Source: Hydrogenophaga sp.
Lineage (GTDB): Bacteria > Pseudomonadota > Gammaproteobacteria > Burkholderiales > Burkholderiaceae_C
Length of the DNA: 64,000 bases
Assembly (NCBI RefSeq): GCF_025699295.1
Contig: NZ_JAILWB010000002.1
Span: 248,001-312,000, forward strand
Direction: 5' to 3'
Under the pieces are notes generated by a model. It worked only from the letters and a program-made list of their open reading frames with translations. It was not told where the DNA came from and searched no databases. Positions 18,090 to 27,343 of the stretch are shown piece after piece. The translations under genes were made by a program, and so were the position numbers. Every line of letters starts with the position of its first letter. Within the stretch, counting starts at the first letter, position 1.

Positions 18090-18856
18090 GGCTTCACTCC
18101 GGTGGTCGGTGTGTTGATCTCGGGGTCGGACCGGTAGGCCGTGACCACGAAGCCAAAGGGGTTCTCCAGCCGATCTGCTTCTTTGGCCAGCACCTTGGGT
18201 TGGTACTGGTAGACCACGCTGGCCACGTGCCGGGTGGTCACGTCGGGCAGATTGCGGTCGGTCATGTGGACGACCTTGTCGTAGGTGACCGTGGCGTCGC
18301 TCTGGTTGCCGCTGCGGCCCGAGGCGCGCAGCCGCACGCCGACGATATTGATGCGCCATTCTTCGGTGGAGCCGACCTTCTTCTGGAGCGCCCCGTCACC
18401 CTCGAACTGCCGGTTGTATTCCGCGAACACGGCGGGCACCGCCATGCGGGCCACCTGATCAAAGTCCCGCTGCAGGAACATCCAGCTGTATGCCTCGCGG
18501 GCGCGGACAAAGGTGGCCAGGTTGTGTTTGTCCAGCACCTCCATGGCGGGAATGGTTTCTTCGCTCAGGCGCTGCTGGATGGTGGTTTCACCGGTCACCC
18601 GGTCCACCACGATGGGGATTTCCACCACCTTGCGCAGCGGCCCCTGCACGAAGACCGCCGCGATGCCGATCAGGCCAATCGCCAGACCAGCGGCAGCGGC
18701 GGCCCAGGCCCGACGCTCGGAGCGCTCCAGCATCAGCGCGCGGTCGATTTCCCAGTCCCGATTGGCCTGCAGCGACGGAGTTTCAGGCTTCGGCACGGGC
18801 GTTTTGGGCTGTTTCGGCCATGCGGCGGCCTCACCTGACATCAGGATGGCACTCAT
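18086..18856 (-). CDS. virB8: VirB8 inner-membrane assembly protein
   Basis: The 256-residue protein has a cytoplasmic N-terminus, one membrane segment (about residues 50-70, WAAAAAGLAIGLIGIAAVF), and the VirB8 periplasmic NTF2-like fold (VVEIPIVVDRVTGET, LATFVRAREAYSWMFLQRDFDQV). VirB8 nucleates assembly of the secretion channel. It overlaps virB9 by 4 bp and follows virB5 by 23 bp. Confidence 0.92.
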   Translation of the reverse strand: MSAILMSGEAAAWPKQPKTPVPKPETPSLQANRDWEIDRALMLERSERRAWAAAAAGLAIGLIGIAAVFVQGPLRKVVEIPIVVDRVTGETTIQQRLSEETIPAMEVLDKHNLATFVRAREAYSWMFLQRDFDQVARMAVPAVFAEYNRQFEGDGALQKKVGSTEEWRINIVGVRLRASGRSGNQSDATVTYDKVVHMTDRNLPDVTTRHVASVVYQYQPKVLAKEADRLENPFGFVVTAYRSDPEINTPTTGVKP

Positions 18857-18879
18857 GGGGGACTCCGGTGGTGTGGTGC

Positions 18880-19575
18880 TTACGGCAGGAAGTCGGAGAC
18901 CTTGCCGGTCCGACCCAGCATCTGGTACTGGCGTTCGCGCTCACGGCTTCGGGCGATGCGCTCCTCGCTGTCGGCCATCCCCTGCAGCATCTGGATCTGC
19001 GAGGACTCGTGCGCCAGCAGAGCGTTCTCTGCGCCGATGCGGGCCTGGATCTCCTGCACCGACTTCTGGTCTTCGGTGGCGTTGATCTGGGTCATCAGCG
19101 ACTGAATCTGCTCCAGCCGCATGGCGGCCGACTTCATGGCGTCTTGCAGCAGGCCTTTCTGCTGGTAGGGCTGCGCCAGGGTGGCCTGGCACTCTGTGCG
19201 CGCATCGCCACTGCGGTCCAGGCAGTTGTAGAGCATGCCGACATCGCGCAGGGTTTTGGCCGTGGCGTTGAGGCCGCTGTACCCCGAGGTGTTGATAGCG
19301 TTGAGGTAGGTGTAGGCCTCGGCCGGGATGTAGTTCTTGAGCAGCGGGTTGTTGAACACTTCGCCCAGATTGCGCATGCCGTTGATGCTGTCGATCTGTG
19401 CTTGCAGTTGTCGGATCTGCCGGATCTGGTTGTTGATCTGGGTGATGTCGTTGATCACCTGCTGCACCGCCTGGAACAGGTTGGCGACATCGATCACGGG
19501 GATGCCGGTGGCGCGTGCGTGCGTAGCGCCCAGCGAAATCAACACGGCGGCGGCGACCTTGAGGCGGTACTTCAT
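18880..19575 (-). CDS. virB5: VirB5-like minor pilin/conjugative transfer protein
   Basis: The 231-residue protein has a signal peptide ending near ATHARAT, then long amphipathic helices with IPVIDVANLFQAVQQVINDITQINNQIRQ-type pattern and a C-terminal helical bundle. This is the TrbJ/VirB5 pattern. The ATG at 19575 was chosen over an upstream in-frame start (19734) because it gives the signal peptide and has AAGGAG at good spacing. VirB5 proteins sit at the pilus tip and help contact recipients. The order virB6 then virB5 is swapped compared with Agrobacterium. Confidence 0.85.
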   Translation of the reverse strand: MKYRLKVAAAVLISLGATHARATGIPVIDVANLFQAVQQVINDITQINNQIRQIRQLQAQIDSINGMRNLGEVFNNPLLKNYIPAEAYTYLNAINTSGYSGLNATAKTLRDVGMLYNCLDRSGDARTECQATLAQPYQQKGLLQDAMKSAAMRLEQIQSLMTQINATEDQKSVQEIQARIGAENALLAHESSQIQMLQGMADSEERIARSRERERQYQMLGRTGKVSDFLP

Positions 19576-19600
19576 GGTGTGCTCCTTGGCAAGTGGATGA

Positions 19601-20668
19601 TCAGGACCGGCCGCGCAAGGCGGCAAGTCGGTATGCCGCAGACCGTGCGGCTCCGTAGCCCTTTCGGGCCATGTTTCCGGCGTATCGGCCCGTGGCTGCG
19701 GCTGCAGCACCGGCCGTAGCGGTGGCGCCGGCACCTGAACGGATCACGCCTCCCTGGCCCGTGCCGGTGGCGGCCGAGCGTGCCGAGGAAGCAGAGCGCA
19801 GGCCCGAGACCATCATGGCGTTCTGGATCATTTGCACGCCTTGCTGGATGGCGGCGCCACCGGTCAGGGCCGAGGCAAGGCTGGGCGCCTGGAAGCAGAG
19901 GATGGCCATGAGGATCATGAGCACGCAGTAGCGCGTGGCCTCGCCCAGCACGTTGAAGGTGCTCCCGAGGAAGCCACCACCGTCGTTGATGGCCTTGAAC
20001 ATCGCGGCGCCCATGTAGGCGCTCAGGCCCAGCGCGAAGAAGGCGAACCAGGTGAGCACCACCGCGTTCAGCAACATGGACAACCAGCTGTCGAAGAAGC
20101 GCGCAGTAGGACGCCAGGCCAGGCACAGGATGAACAGTGGCCCGATGGCAATCACGAAGGTCAGGAACAGTTTGGCCAGCGTGACAACGAAGAGTGCGAT
20201 GCAGAGGAAGAAGACCGTGCCGATGGAGAAAATGCCGCCGGCCAGCAGCAGATCAAGCCGGAGCACGCTGGCCTCTTTCATGATGTCGGCCACCTGGGCG
20301 CTGGCGTCGTCGTTGAACTTGTCGAGCAGGGCGTAGGGCGAGCTGATGGTGGCCGGGTCCACACCCGAAGGCAGAAAGGTGCTGGCCACGCCCATGGCCA
20401 GACCATTGGCCGTGTCCGACACGTTGCTGATGTAGAAGCCCGACTGCAGGGCAAAGGCCAGCACCAGCCCGATCTTGAAAACCTTCCAGACGAAGGTGGG
20501 CACGGTTTCGGACACCTCGTTGCGCAGCACCGCCCAGCCGTAGAGCGCCACCCACACCGTCATCGCCGACAGCGCGATCGGCGTGATCGCTGACATGAGC
20601 GACGACACCACGCCGAGCACGTAAGTGCTCAGAATCGCGTCGAAGTTGGAACCGACCCAGGCGAACAT
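19601..20668 (-). CDS. virB6: VirB6/TrbL polytopic inner-membrane protein
   Basis: The 355-residue protein has about six hydrophobic segments, including regions near ITPIALSAMTVWVALYGWAVL, LLLAGGIFSIGTVFFLCIALFVV and LVLTWFAFFALGLSAYMGA, then an Ala/Gly-rich polar tail from about residue 290. This is the VirB6/TrbL layout. These proteins form part of the inner-membrane passage for the DNA-protein substrate. It follows the small cysteine-rich gene by 12 bp. Confidence 0.9.
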   Translation of the reverse strand: MFAWVGSNFDAILSTYVLGVVSSLMSAITPIALSAMTVWVALYGWAVLRNEVSETVPTFVWKVFKIGLVLAFALQSGFYISNVSDTANGLAMGVASTFLPSGVDPATISSPYALLDKFNDDASAQVADIMKEASVLRLDLLLAGGIFSIGTVFFLCIALFVVTLAKLFLTFVIAIGPLFILCLAWRPTARFFDSWLSMLLNAVVLTWFAFFALGLSAYMGAAMFKAINDGGGFLGSTFNVLGEATRYCVLMILMAILCFQAPSLASALTGGAAIQQGVQMIQNAMMVSGLRSASSARSAATGTGQGGVIRSGAGATATAGAAAAATGRYAGNMARKGYGAARSAAYRLAALRGRS

Positions 20669-20680
20669 GGCATCGCTCCT

Positions 20681-21109
20681 TTATTGCACCGCCGGGTAGG
20701 GCAGGTTGGTCGGTGGCGACGCAAAGACCTTGACGCATTTGCTGCCCAGGTCGGGGTACTGGCACTGCAGCCACTGGCCTCCAGCCTTCACCACCCAGAT
20801 GCGCGATAGCTTGGTGGTACCGTAGCTGGAGGCGCGGCAGGTACCTTCGCGCGCATAGACCTCGGTGCATTCCATCAGCCCGTCGCGTGTCTCCACCATG
20901 TGCCAGGGGCCGGCGTGACAGCCCGCGTGCGCCATGCAGGGTTTGGACTTGAGGATGGGGCCGGCGCTGGGCAGTGGCGCCAGCTCGACAATGCGTTCAC
21001 CGCTGGTCGAGGTGCGAACCGCCTCGTTGCCTTTGACGGTCTGGGCACTGGTGTTCGCGCTGCCTATGGCGATGGGCAGCAGGACAAGCATGAGGTGAAA
21101 CCGGTTCAT
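20681..21109 (-). CDS. Secreted cysteine-containing protein between virB4 and virB6
   Basis: The family is not recognised. The 142-residue protein has a signal peptide (about residues 1-23, ending near ANTSAQ) and six cysteines in the mature part (CMAHAGCH, MECTEV, GTCRAS, LQCQY, KCVKV), which suggests disulfide bonding in the periplasm. The ATG at 21109 was chosen because it gives the signal peptide and overlaps the virB4 end by 4 bp. Its place in the operon implies a structural or assembly role specific to this branch of type IV systems. Confidence 0.75.
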   Translation of the reverse strand: MNRFHLMLVLLPIAIGSANTSAQTVKGNEAVRTSTSGERIVELAPLPSAGPILKSKPCMAHAGCHAGPWHMVETRDGLMECTEVYAREGTCRASSYGTTKLSRIWVVKAGGQWLQCQYPDLGSKCVKVFASPPTNLPYPAVQ

Positions 21110-23616
21110 GTCGCTCTCCTGGAGTTGCGGGATTTGCGATCCTGAACCTCGCGCAGCAGCACCGGAAGCCACAGCAACGGATCGTTACCGTGTTGTTCGC
21201 GAACGGTGTCGAGCAGGGCAACGTTGTCGGTGGTGGCCGACAGAACGGTCACGAAGTCCTGCAAGCCGCTGAGGTCCAGCTCGCAGATGGCGCTGCTGTG
21301 CCCCTGTTTGACCAGAAAGCGTCTGCCGCCTTGCGCGCCCAGGCTGCGCACGATGCCGAACTCGGCCTCGCTGAGCCCGAAACCTTCGACGTATTCCTCG
21401 CGCACCGCTTCCGGGTTGGCCAGGAAAATCTTGGTCACGCTCTGTTCGACCATCGTGCGGCCAATGGGATGGCGCAGCACGTCGGACGGGCTCTGGGTGT
21501 CGAAGATGCCCAGACCGTTCTGCTTGCGGATGGTCTTCTGCTTCTGTTTGGCGAAGTCGCTGAAGATGTCGTGGTCCAGTGCTTTCCAGAACTCCGAGAT
21601 CACGTAGATCAGCCGCTCGCCATTGACCAGTTCTTCCATCACCTGGAGCAGGTACAGCATCACCGGCGTCCGGACCTCGGGCAGGTCCAGGAACTCGGTG
21701 GTGTCAAAAGCGATGACCGAGGCTGACTGCAGGTCCATCAGCTGGTCGTTCGCCTGGTCGAACACCCAGCCCAGTGCGCCACCCTCGCACCAGCGGCCCA
21801 GACGTTCATACAAGCTGTTCTCGCCGGACTTCGGCAGGTTCTGGCGGATGGTCGAGAAGCGGCGCAAGGCGGTCGGCATCATCGCCACCGTTTTCACGGC
21901 ATCGGCGATGGCGCGCTCGTCGGCCGGCAGCAGGGGCAGGGCGGGTGTCGCGATGCAGGTGCGCACCAGCTGTTCCCAGAACTGGATGCGGGCCGGCGTG
22001 GGGTCGCGCTGCAGCGGGTTCAGATGCGTGGGCTTGCCGGCTTCGAGTGTGAAGTAGCGACCATTCATGGCCCGGATGGCGATCTCGCAGCCCCGGTCCA
22101 GATCGAACAACACCAGGCGGGGCGCCGGGTTCCACTTGCGCGTCAGCGTCAGCAGGAACATCTCCAGCGTGGTTTTGCCGACGCCGGTTGACCCCATGAT
22201 GATCGTATTGCCGGGCAGCTTCTTGTCGGCGGAATCTTCGCCGTCGGGACTGCTGTGGAAGTTCAGATAGAACGGCTGGCCCGATGGCGTTCTCAGCAGC
22301 GCCAAGGCTTCGCCCCAGGGGTTACCGTCGCGTTTGCCACGGGCGAAATTGTGTCCGCTGGCCAGGGCGGCGAAAGCGCGCGAGGACAACTTGGCATCGC
22401 GCGGGCGCCACTGCCAGTTGCCCGGCATCTGGGCAAACCAGGCCGCGTCGGCCACCAGGTCCACTGGCGACATCTGCAGGCTCGATGACTCGCCCACGGC
22501 GCCGATGGCCTGTGCCGCGCGCCTGCCGGCATCGGCCAGACTGTCTTCACCGGGGTTACCGAACACCACCAGGCTGTAGTGGTACTCGCCCATGCAGAAC
22601 TGACCATCACCCAGTTCGTTCAGCGCTTCGTCCATGTCCGCGATCTGGCTGGACACGACATCGTCGCTGGCGATCAGCTGGTCGCGCTGCAGCTCCAGGG
22701 CGCGAGTGGCCTCGCGGCGCGGCAGGATGGAAAAGCTCTGGGTCTCGATGAACTCGCTGTCTTCGTACAGCAAAGCGTTGAGGATGCCCGGCTCCACTGC
22801 GTCGGCGTATTCCTTGATGTCCACCAGGGCCGCGCAGCGCCGCTGATCGCCATTTCTCAGCTCCAGCTTGTCGCCACCAAACGAAAGGCGGGTCGAGGGC
22901 AGGGTGCGATGGAGTGGACCAGCCGTGAAAGGCACGGGCTTCCAGTACCCGTTGACCAGGTAGCCCAGAAACTCGGCCACTTCCGAATAGAGGCGACCTC
23001 GTTGCTCACGGACACCCAGCAACTGTGGGCCGAAGCCACGCAGCACCCGGTGCACAAATGCCGTTCGCTCTTCCATCACACGCAAGGCTTCCGCGTGTGC
23101 CTCTTCGATGGCGGCCTTGGACCGCTGAGGCGACTGCAGTGCCCGGCTGATGCGAGAGGTGTTGGGCCGGTAGAGCAGCGTCAGGTACAGCTCATTGCTC
23201 ATCATCGCCCGCTGGTTCAGGTGCGCCTGATAGGCCTGTGACAGGTCTTTGGCAAAGCCGTCTTCCGTCGGGTCGGTCAGCGAGTCCTGAATCTTGCGGT
23301 GTAGACGGTGAGTCCAGATGGCCCACTGGCCGCCAGAGAGGTTGCGCAGCAGACTGCAGAGCGCTTCGTGCCGTTCTGTGACCAGGTAGTCATCGGCACA
23401 TTCGAAGGCCACACCGTCGAGCCGCCACACCCTCAGAAAGTCACCACCGCGGGTGATCACGTCGTGGTCGCTGAGCAGCGACGAGAAGGGCACGAACCGC
23501 GTCAACGGGTTTTCTGCGAGCGCCTGCGACCAGTGGCGCGGCTGAGGGCCTACCGCTTTGGGGCGGCGCTTCGCGCGGCGTGACCCCTTGCCGAGTCGAT
23601 CAAAGATGCCAGACAT
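21106..23616 (-). CDS. virB4: VirB4 secretion ATPase
   Basis: The 836-residue protein has a VirB4/TrbE N-terminal domain and a C-terminal RecA-like ATPase with Walker A GSTGVGKTT (about residues 475-483) and a Walker B-type region ERLIYVISEFWKAL. VirB4 is the largest ATPase of the channel and energises pilus biogenesis. Its start overlaps the virB3 stop by 17 bp. Confidence 0.94.
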   Translation of the reverse strand: MSGIFDRLGKGSRRAKRRPKAVGPQPRHWSQALAENPLTRFVPFSSLLSDHDVITRGGDFLRVWRLDGVAFECADDYLVTERHEALCSLLRNLSGGQWAIWTHRLHRKIQDSLTDPTEDGFAKDLSQAYQAHLNQRAMMSNELYLTLLYRPNTSRISRALQSPQRSKAAIEEAHAEALRVMEERTAFVHRVLRGFGPQLLGVREQRGRLYSEVAEFLGYLVNGYWKPVPFTAGPLHRTLPSTRLSFGGDKLELRNGDQRRCAALVDIKEYADAVEPGILNALLYEDSEFIETQSFSILPRREATRALELQRDQLIASDDVVSSQIADMDEALNELGDGQFCMGEYHYSLVVFGNPGEDSLADAGRRAAQAIGAVGESSSLQMSPVDLVADAAWFAQMPGNWQWRPRDAKLSSRAFAALASGHNFARGKRDGNPWGEALALLRTPSGQPFYLNFHSSPDGEDSADKKLPGNTIIMGSTGVGKTTLEMFLLTLTRKWNPAPRLVLFDLDRGCEIAIRAMNGRYFTLEAGKPTHLNPLQRDPTPARIQFWEQLVRTCIATPALPLLPADERAIADAVKTVAMMPTALRRFSTIRQNLPKSGENSLYERLGRWCEGGALGWVFDQANDQLMDLQSASVIAFDTTEFLDLPEVRTPVMLYLLQVMEELVNGERLIYVISEFWKALDHDIFSDFAKQKQKTIRKQNGLGIFDTQSPSDVLRHPIGRTMVEQSVTKIFLANPEAVREEYVEGFGLSEAEFGIVRSLGAQGGRRFLVKQGHSSAICELDLSGLQDFVTVLSATTDNVALLDTVREQHGNDPLLWLPVLLREVQDRKSRNSRRAT

Positions 23617-23932
23617 CGGAGGCTCCCCGGAAGAGGGTGGGTGAGTAGCTGCGAGCGCGCCAGAACCGCCCGTTGCGGTCGTGCAGGCGCAGCTTGAGTG
23701 CGATGAAGATCTGACGAAACCGCTGGTCGTCGCGGGACGTCACCCAGCGCATCCAGAAGAGGGTGGGCACAAAGGACATCACCACGCCCAGCGCAATCCA
23801 CCAGCTGACCAGAATGCCGCCCCACATAATCAGCAGCATCCCGCTGCCGAAGAGCACCACGAGTGGCACCAGCGGAATGCCCAGCTTCATGGCCGGGCGG
23901 GTTGCGCCCTTGTAGATGGTTTCGGCCTGCAT
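23600..23932 (-). CDS. virB3: VirB3 inner-membrane protein
   Basis: The 110-residue protein has a short N-terminus (YKGATRPAMKLGIPLVPLVVLF) followed by two close hydrophobic segments and an RFRQI...LRLHDRN tail. This is typical of VirB3/TrbD, which partners VirB4. It overlaps virB4 by 17 bp and lies 18 bp after virB2. Confidence 0.9.
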   Translation of the reverse strand: MQAETIYKGATRPAMKLGIPLVPLVVLFGSGMLLIMWGGILVSWWIALGVVMSFVPTLFWMRWVTSRDDQRFRQIFIALKLRLHDRNGRFWRARSYSPTLFRGASDVWHL

Positions 23933-23950
23933 GGCGGGTACCAGCTGAGG

Positions 23951-24235
23951 TCAGCTGACGATGTAGCTGGCGAAGGCCGCCGCGCCGCCGACTAGGGTGC
24001 CGCCGATCAGGATGTTGGCCACGTCGGCCAGCCGGGCGCCCTGAAAGATCATCTTGAAGCCGGCCCAGATGATCGCGATCGTCACCACGGCCACGGAGAT
24101 CGTCACCAGGATCGCGTTGACGTTGGTGACCGTCGTGTTGACCTTGTCAAAGCCTTGCGCCCACAGCTGGGGAGGCAACAACATAAACAGGCCGAGCGCG
24201 CGGACCTGGGCGGGCGAAAGCTTCTGTTGGTTCAT
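23951..24235 (-). CDS. virB2: VirB2 major pilin
   Basis: The 94-residue protein has a signal-like N-terminus ending near PPQLWAQG, then two hydrophobic helices (NAILVTISVAVVTIAIIWAGFKM and ILIGGTLVGGAAAFASYIV) joined by a short polar turn. This is the pilin layout. The ATG at 24235 overlaps the virB1 stop by 4 bp and was chosen over a longer frame opening. Confidence 0.88.
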   Translation of the reverse strand: MNQQKLSPAQVRALGLFMLLPPQLWAQGFDKVNTTVTNVNAILVTISVAVVTIAIIWAGFKMIFQGARLADVANILIGGTLVGGAAAFASYIVS

Positions 24236-24741
24236 GACGACTCCTTTGGGACATGGTTGGGTTGGTGACGGGAAACCGTGCGGGCTGCAGCCATCACCCT
24301 CTGGACGTAGCCGTGGCGAAAGCCCGACGAGAAGTTGCCGCTGTAATAGCAAGAGAGCGCCATGCGCAGTGCTGACTGATCTGACCGGGTCGGGTCTTTG
24401 CCACCCCTGGCCCGGTCAAAACACTCGGCGAGAACCTCCTGCATGGCGGTCAGGTTCAGGCAGGGGTCAAAGGCGGTGGCGGTGGTCAGGCCCAGTCGGG
24501 CGAAGTTGCCGAGGTTGATCTGCCCCAATCCGACGCTGAAGTTGTGTCCGTGGGCCTGCAGCGCCCGCGCTGTGGCGAGGGCTTGTGCATGGTTCTGCGG
24601 CTGACGAACGAGTGCACCACCCACGACGCCGATGGCCCAAGGGTTGAATGCACTCTCGACCGACACCAAGGCATGTGCCGTCTGCGGGTGCACATGGGGT
24701 GCACAGGCCAGCGCCAGTGTCATGAAAGTGGAAGCGTCCAT
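24232..24741 (-). CDS. virB1: VirB1 lytic transglycosylase
   Basis: The 169-residue protein is a soluble lytic transglycosylase domain. The catalytic Glu is expected at Glu29 in ALVSVESAFNPWAIG, followed by HNFSVGLGQINLGNFARLGL and the ALSCYYSGNFSSGFRHGYVQRV segment. It opens peptidoglycan for the channel. No ordinary signal peptide is seen, which is common in VirB1-like proteins of this size. It starts the canonical virB order, 10 bp after an exported accessory gene. Confidence 0.9.
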   Translation of the reverse strand: MDASTFMTLALACAPHVHPQTAHALVSVESAFNPWAIGVVGGALVRQPQNHAQALATARALQAHGHNFSVGLGQINLGNFARLGLTTATAFDPCLNLTAMQEVLAECFDRARGGKDPTRSDQSALRMALSCYYSGNFSSGFRHGYVQRVMAAARTVSRHQPNHVPKESS

Positions 24742-24751
24742 GTCGAACTCC

Positions 24752-25309
24752 TCAGGGATGCGAATGGCGCCAAGCCGCCTCTTCGTCGTCGTACCGCGTG
24801 TCCCAGGTGCCGAACTGGGACTTGGCTGCAGGACTGAAGTCGGTCACCGTGTCGCCGGAGAAGTTCCACCAGGTCTTCGTGAACGGCTTGTCGTCAATCG
24901 AGACGGAGATGACACCCGTGTAATCACAGCGGTAGAGCGTGGTGTGATCCCGCTCGTAAACGCGGGTGTACTGCGGCGGGCACCGACCGGGTGCCCGTGC
25001 CCACGCATGATTCGCCGAGTTGCCCGCACCCGACATGCCGCAGGTGGGGAAGGGCTCCCCATGCGCCAGGTCGCGCAGGACTTGCCGGATCGGTGGAACG
25101 CACTGAGGAATTGATTTCCAGCTGGGTGCTGCGAAGCACAGCAACACCAGACAGCCGTCCACGGCATGCGCGGCGCTGGGGGCGAACAGGCCCAGGGATA
25201 GCAGAGCTGTGGCTGCCCCCGCCGAGCACAGCTTCTTGACCTTGTCCACCAACAGGGCCGCGCTCCGAAGTGAGGGCGCTTGCCGGTTCCTTGAAGGGAT
25301 GAAGACCAT
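24752..25309 (-). CDS. Exported protein of unknown function at the head of the virB operon
   Basis: The family is not recognised. The 185-residue protein has an N-terminal hydrophobic segment ending in an AHA-type cleavage site (LLSLGLFAPSAAHAVDG, about residues 35-50) and several cysteines in the mature part (CLVLLCF, PQCVPP, FPTCGMS, GRCPPQY). The ATG at 25309 was chosen because GAGG precedes it; an upstream GTG at 25321 is also in frame. As the first gene of the minus-strand operon it probably carries the promoter of the whole transfer region upstream of it. Confidence 0.72.
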   Translation of the reverse strand: MVFIPSRNRQAPSLRSAALLVDKVKKLCSAGAATALLSLGLFAPSAAHAVDGCLVLLCFAAPSWKSIPQCVPPIRQVLRDLAHGEPFPTCGMSGAGNSANHAWARAPGRCPPQYTRVYERDHTTLYRCDYTGVISVSIDDKPFTKTWWNFSGDTVTDFSPAAKSQFGTWDTRYDDEEAAWRHSHP

Positions 25310-25661
25310 CTGACACCTCACAGTTTCCGCATCCGCCGGAGGTGAAGGTCACTTCATCTCGCTGGGTGCCGTGAGGTCAATGTAGGTCTGGGAGATCCGG
25401 GTCCTGCTGCTGGATTTGGGCTGTTTTCCAGCATCTGCACGTTACAACGCATCGGCACCATCGGCACCATCGGCTTCACTGGCAAAAGAAAACCCGGCAT
25501 GAAAGCCGGGCAACTCAAAGTCGCTGTGACACGACTTTCAGGGAGGAGGGCCGACTGTTCAGGCCGACCCGGCTGCAGTATTGATTCAACGGGTGTCGAT
25601 CGTCTACTGTGCCGGGGCGGGCTTGCTCTTGACTTTGCGCCGGGGTAGACAGCACTGCAGC
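25310..25661. other. Region upstream of the virB operon
   Basis: No gene is supported in these 352 bp. The virB operon promoter should lie here, reading to the left. The region has a direct repeat ATCGGCACC (25451-25470) and a minus-strand terminator-like hairpin at 25493-25510. Its far end is one copy of a 4-bp repeat CAGC that flanks the IS1182-family element. Confidence 0.5.
25493..25510 (-). terminator. Rho-independent terminator, minus strand
   Basis: The stem CCCGGC/GCCGGG has a six-base loop. Read on the minus strand it is followed by TTTTCTTTT. It would stop transcripts coming from the IS element before they enter the virB operon. Confidence 0.6.
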
Positions 25662-27343
25662 GAGGCTGTGTGATAACACGCGAAGCACTGGTCCTGCAGG
25701 GGTGTCGCTGGCTGTTCAGGCGGTTTTCTCAGCTTGGTCGCGGCAGCGACCCGTCTGATTGATCTTCGAGGCGATCTCGGGGTGCCTATTCATCCCGCAG
25801 CGACCGTAGATGGCGCTCATGCGCCCAGGAGGCGCATCGCCTTCATGGCCCCCTCAAAGCCCAGGATGCTGAGGACTCGTTTGAAGTTGTACGCCAACAC
25901 GCTCAGGCTCATCTCGGTTGCCACGTTCTGGAAGCCCCGGGTCAGGAAGTGCGTCCAGCCCATCCAGTGCTTGAGCGTTCCGAACACGTGCTCAATGGTG
26001 CTCTTGCGCACCGTCATGGCGTTGGGCATGCGGTCTAGCCGTTGCTGGGTCTGGTCCATGACCTCCTCGTGCTCCCATCGCCTGATGCGCCGGTACTCAC
26101 TCGTCGTGCACTGCGCCTTCATTGAACAGGTGGGGCAGGCGCTGGACCAGTAAATGCTGATCTGCAGTCCAGCTTCTTCTCGGCTGAAGCGGTGAATCGC
26201 GCGCTGACCCGCTGGGCATTGGTACTCGTCGTCGCGGGCGATGTAGACGAAGTCGGTCTTGTCGAACCGGCCTTCGAACCTGGCGTTGGATGTCATCGGT
26301 TTAGGAACAAGCGCGGCAACCCCGACATCCTGGCAGGCCTTGAGCCCAGGGCCGCTGTAGTAGCCACGATCTGCGATCGCTTTCAACCGGCGCTTGCCCA
26401 TCGCATCACGCGCCGCCAGCGCCATCGGGCTCAGCTGCGCGCGGTCACTGCCGTTGTTCGTGACCTCGTGGGCCACGATCAGATGATTCTTGGTGTCCAC
26501 CGCGGCTTGCACGTTGTAGCCCACCAGGGCCGTTCCCTTGGCGCTGTAAGTGGTCATGGCGCGCGCATCAGGATCCGTCTGGGAGATCTGCCGATCCGGC
26601 AGGGTCTCCAACTGCGCCTTGATCACCTGCAGGCCTTGCAGGCGTTGGCGCATCTTCTGGATCTTCCCGTGCAGCCGCTCGGTCTTGGCCTGCATCTCTG
26701 CAGGCTGGGTCCGGTCTGCCGTCTCCAGCGCGTCCAGGTAGCTCTGGATGCTTTCCTCCAGCTCACGCTCGCGCCGCTCGATCTTGCCCGGTGTGAAGTT
26801 GCGCTCCCGGTTGTTGACCGCCTTGAATTTGCTGCCGTCGATGGCCACCACGGCCTCGGTGAACAGCTTCAACTCGCGGCACAGCACCACGAAGCGACGG
26901 CAGACGTTGCGGATGCCCTTGCCGTTGTCGCGCCGGAAGTCCGCGATGGTCTTGAAGTCGGGAGTGAGCCTGCCGGTCAACCACATCAGTTCCACGTTCC
27001 TCTGGCACTCCCGCTCCAGCCGGCGACTGGACTGGATGCGATTGAGGTAGCCGTAGAGGTACAGCTTCAGGAGCACTGCAGGGTGGTATGAGGGTCTGCC
27101 GGTGGAAGCTGGCGTTGCGCCGTCGAATCCCAGCGCCGCAAGGTCCAACTCGTCGATGAAGGCATCAACGATCCGAACCGTGTTGTCCTCTGCAATGAAG
27201 TCGTCCAGGCACTCTGGCAGCAATGTGACCTGCTGCCGATCCTGACCCTCGATGAATCTGGACATATTGACCCCGGTGTTCAATATGTCTGCGGACTCTA
27301 CCGGCCCAGGGAACAGGCCGTGAGAGGGTTTTCACACAGCCTC
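25662..27343 (-). mobile_element. IS1182-family insertion sequence
   Basis: The element is about 1.68 kb with one transposase gene. The left end reads GAGGCTGTGTGATAAC, and the right end, read on the other strand, GAGGCTGTGTGAAAAC, giving imperfect terminal inverted repeats. The bases just outside are CAGC on both sides (25658-25661 and 27344-27347), consistent with a 4-bp target duplication. It lies exactly between the transfer operon and the catabolic genes. Confidence 0.82.
25817..27283 (-). CDS. IS1182-family transposase
   Basis: The 488-residue protein has the IS1182 N-terminal domain (RPSYHPAVLLKLYLYGYLNRIQSSRRLERECQRN), a coiled charged middle, and the DDE nuclease core. AIDGSKFKAVN near residue 148 carries the first Asp, AIADRGYYSG near 310 the second, and the IEHVFGTLKHWMG block near 442 the Glu. 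It appears intact and full length. An alternative start lies six codons downstream. Confidence 0.92.
   Translation of the reverse strand: MNTGVNMSRFIEGQDRQQVTLLPECLDDFIAEDNTVRIVDAFIDELDLAALGFDGATPASTGRPSYHPAVLLKLYLYGYLNRIQSSRRLERECQRNVELMWLTGRLTPDFKTIADFRRDNGKGIRNVCRRFVVLCRELKLFTEAVVAIDGSKFKAVNNRERNFTPGKIERRERELEESIQSYLDALETADRTQPAEMQAKTERLHGKIQKMRQRLQGLQVIKAQLETLPDRQISQTDPDARAMTTYSAKGTALVGYNVQAAVDTKNHLIVAHEVTNNGSDRAQLSPMALAARDAMGKRRLKAIADRGYYSGPGLKACQDVGVAALVPKPMTSNARFEGRFDKTDFVYIARDDEYQCPAGQRAIHRFSREEAGLQISIYWSSACPTCSMKAQCTTSEYRRIRRWEHEEVMDQTQQRLDRMPNAMTVRKSTIEHVFGTLKHWMGWTHFLTRGFQNVATEMSLSVLAYNFKRVLSILGFEGAMKAMRLLGA

Noticed and set aside
25440-25475. Direct repeats ATCGGCACC as a CRISPR-like array or iterons
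   Set aside because: There are only two to three short contiguous units with no spacers.
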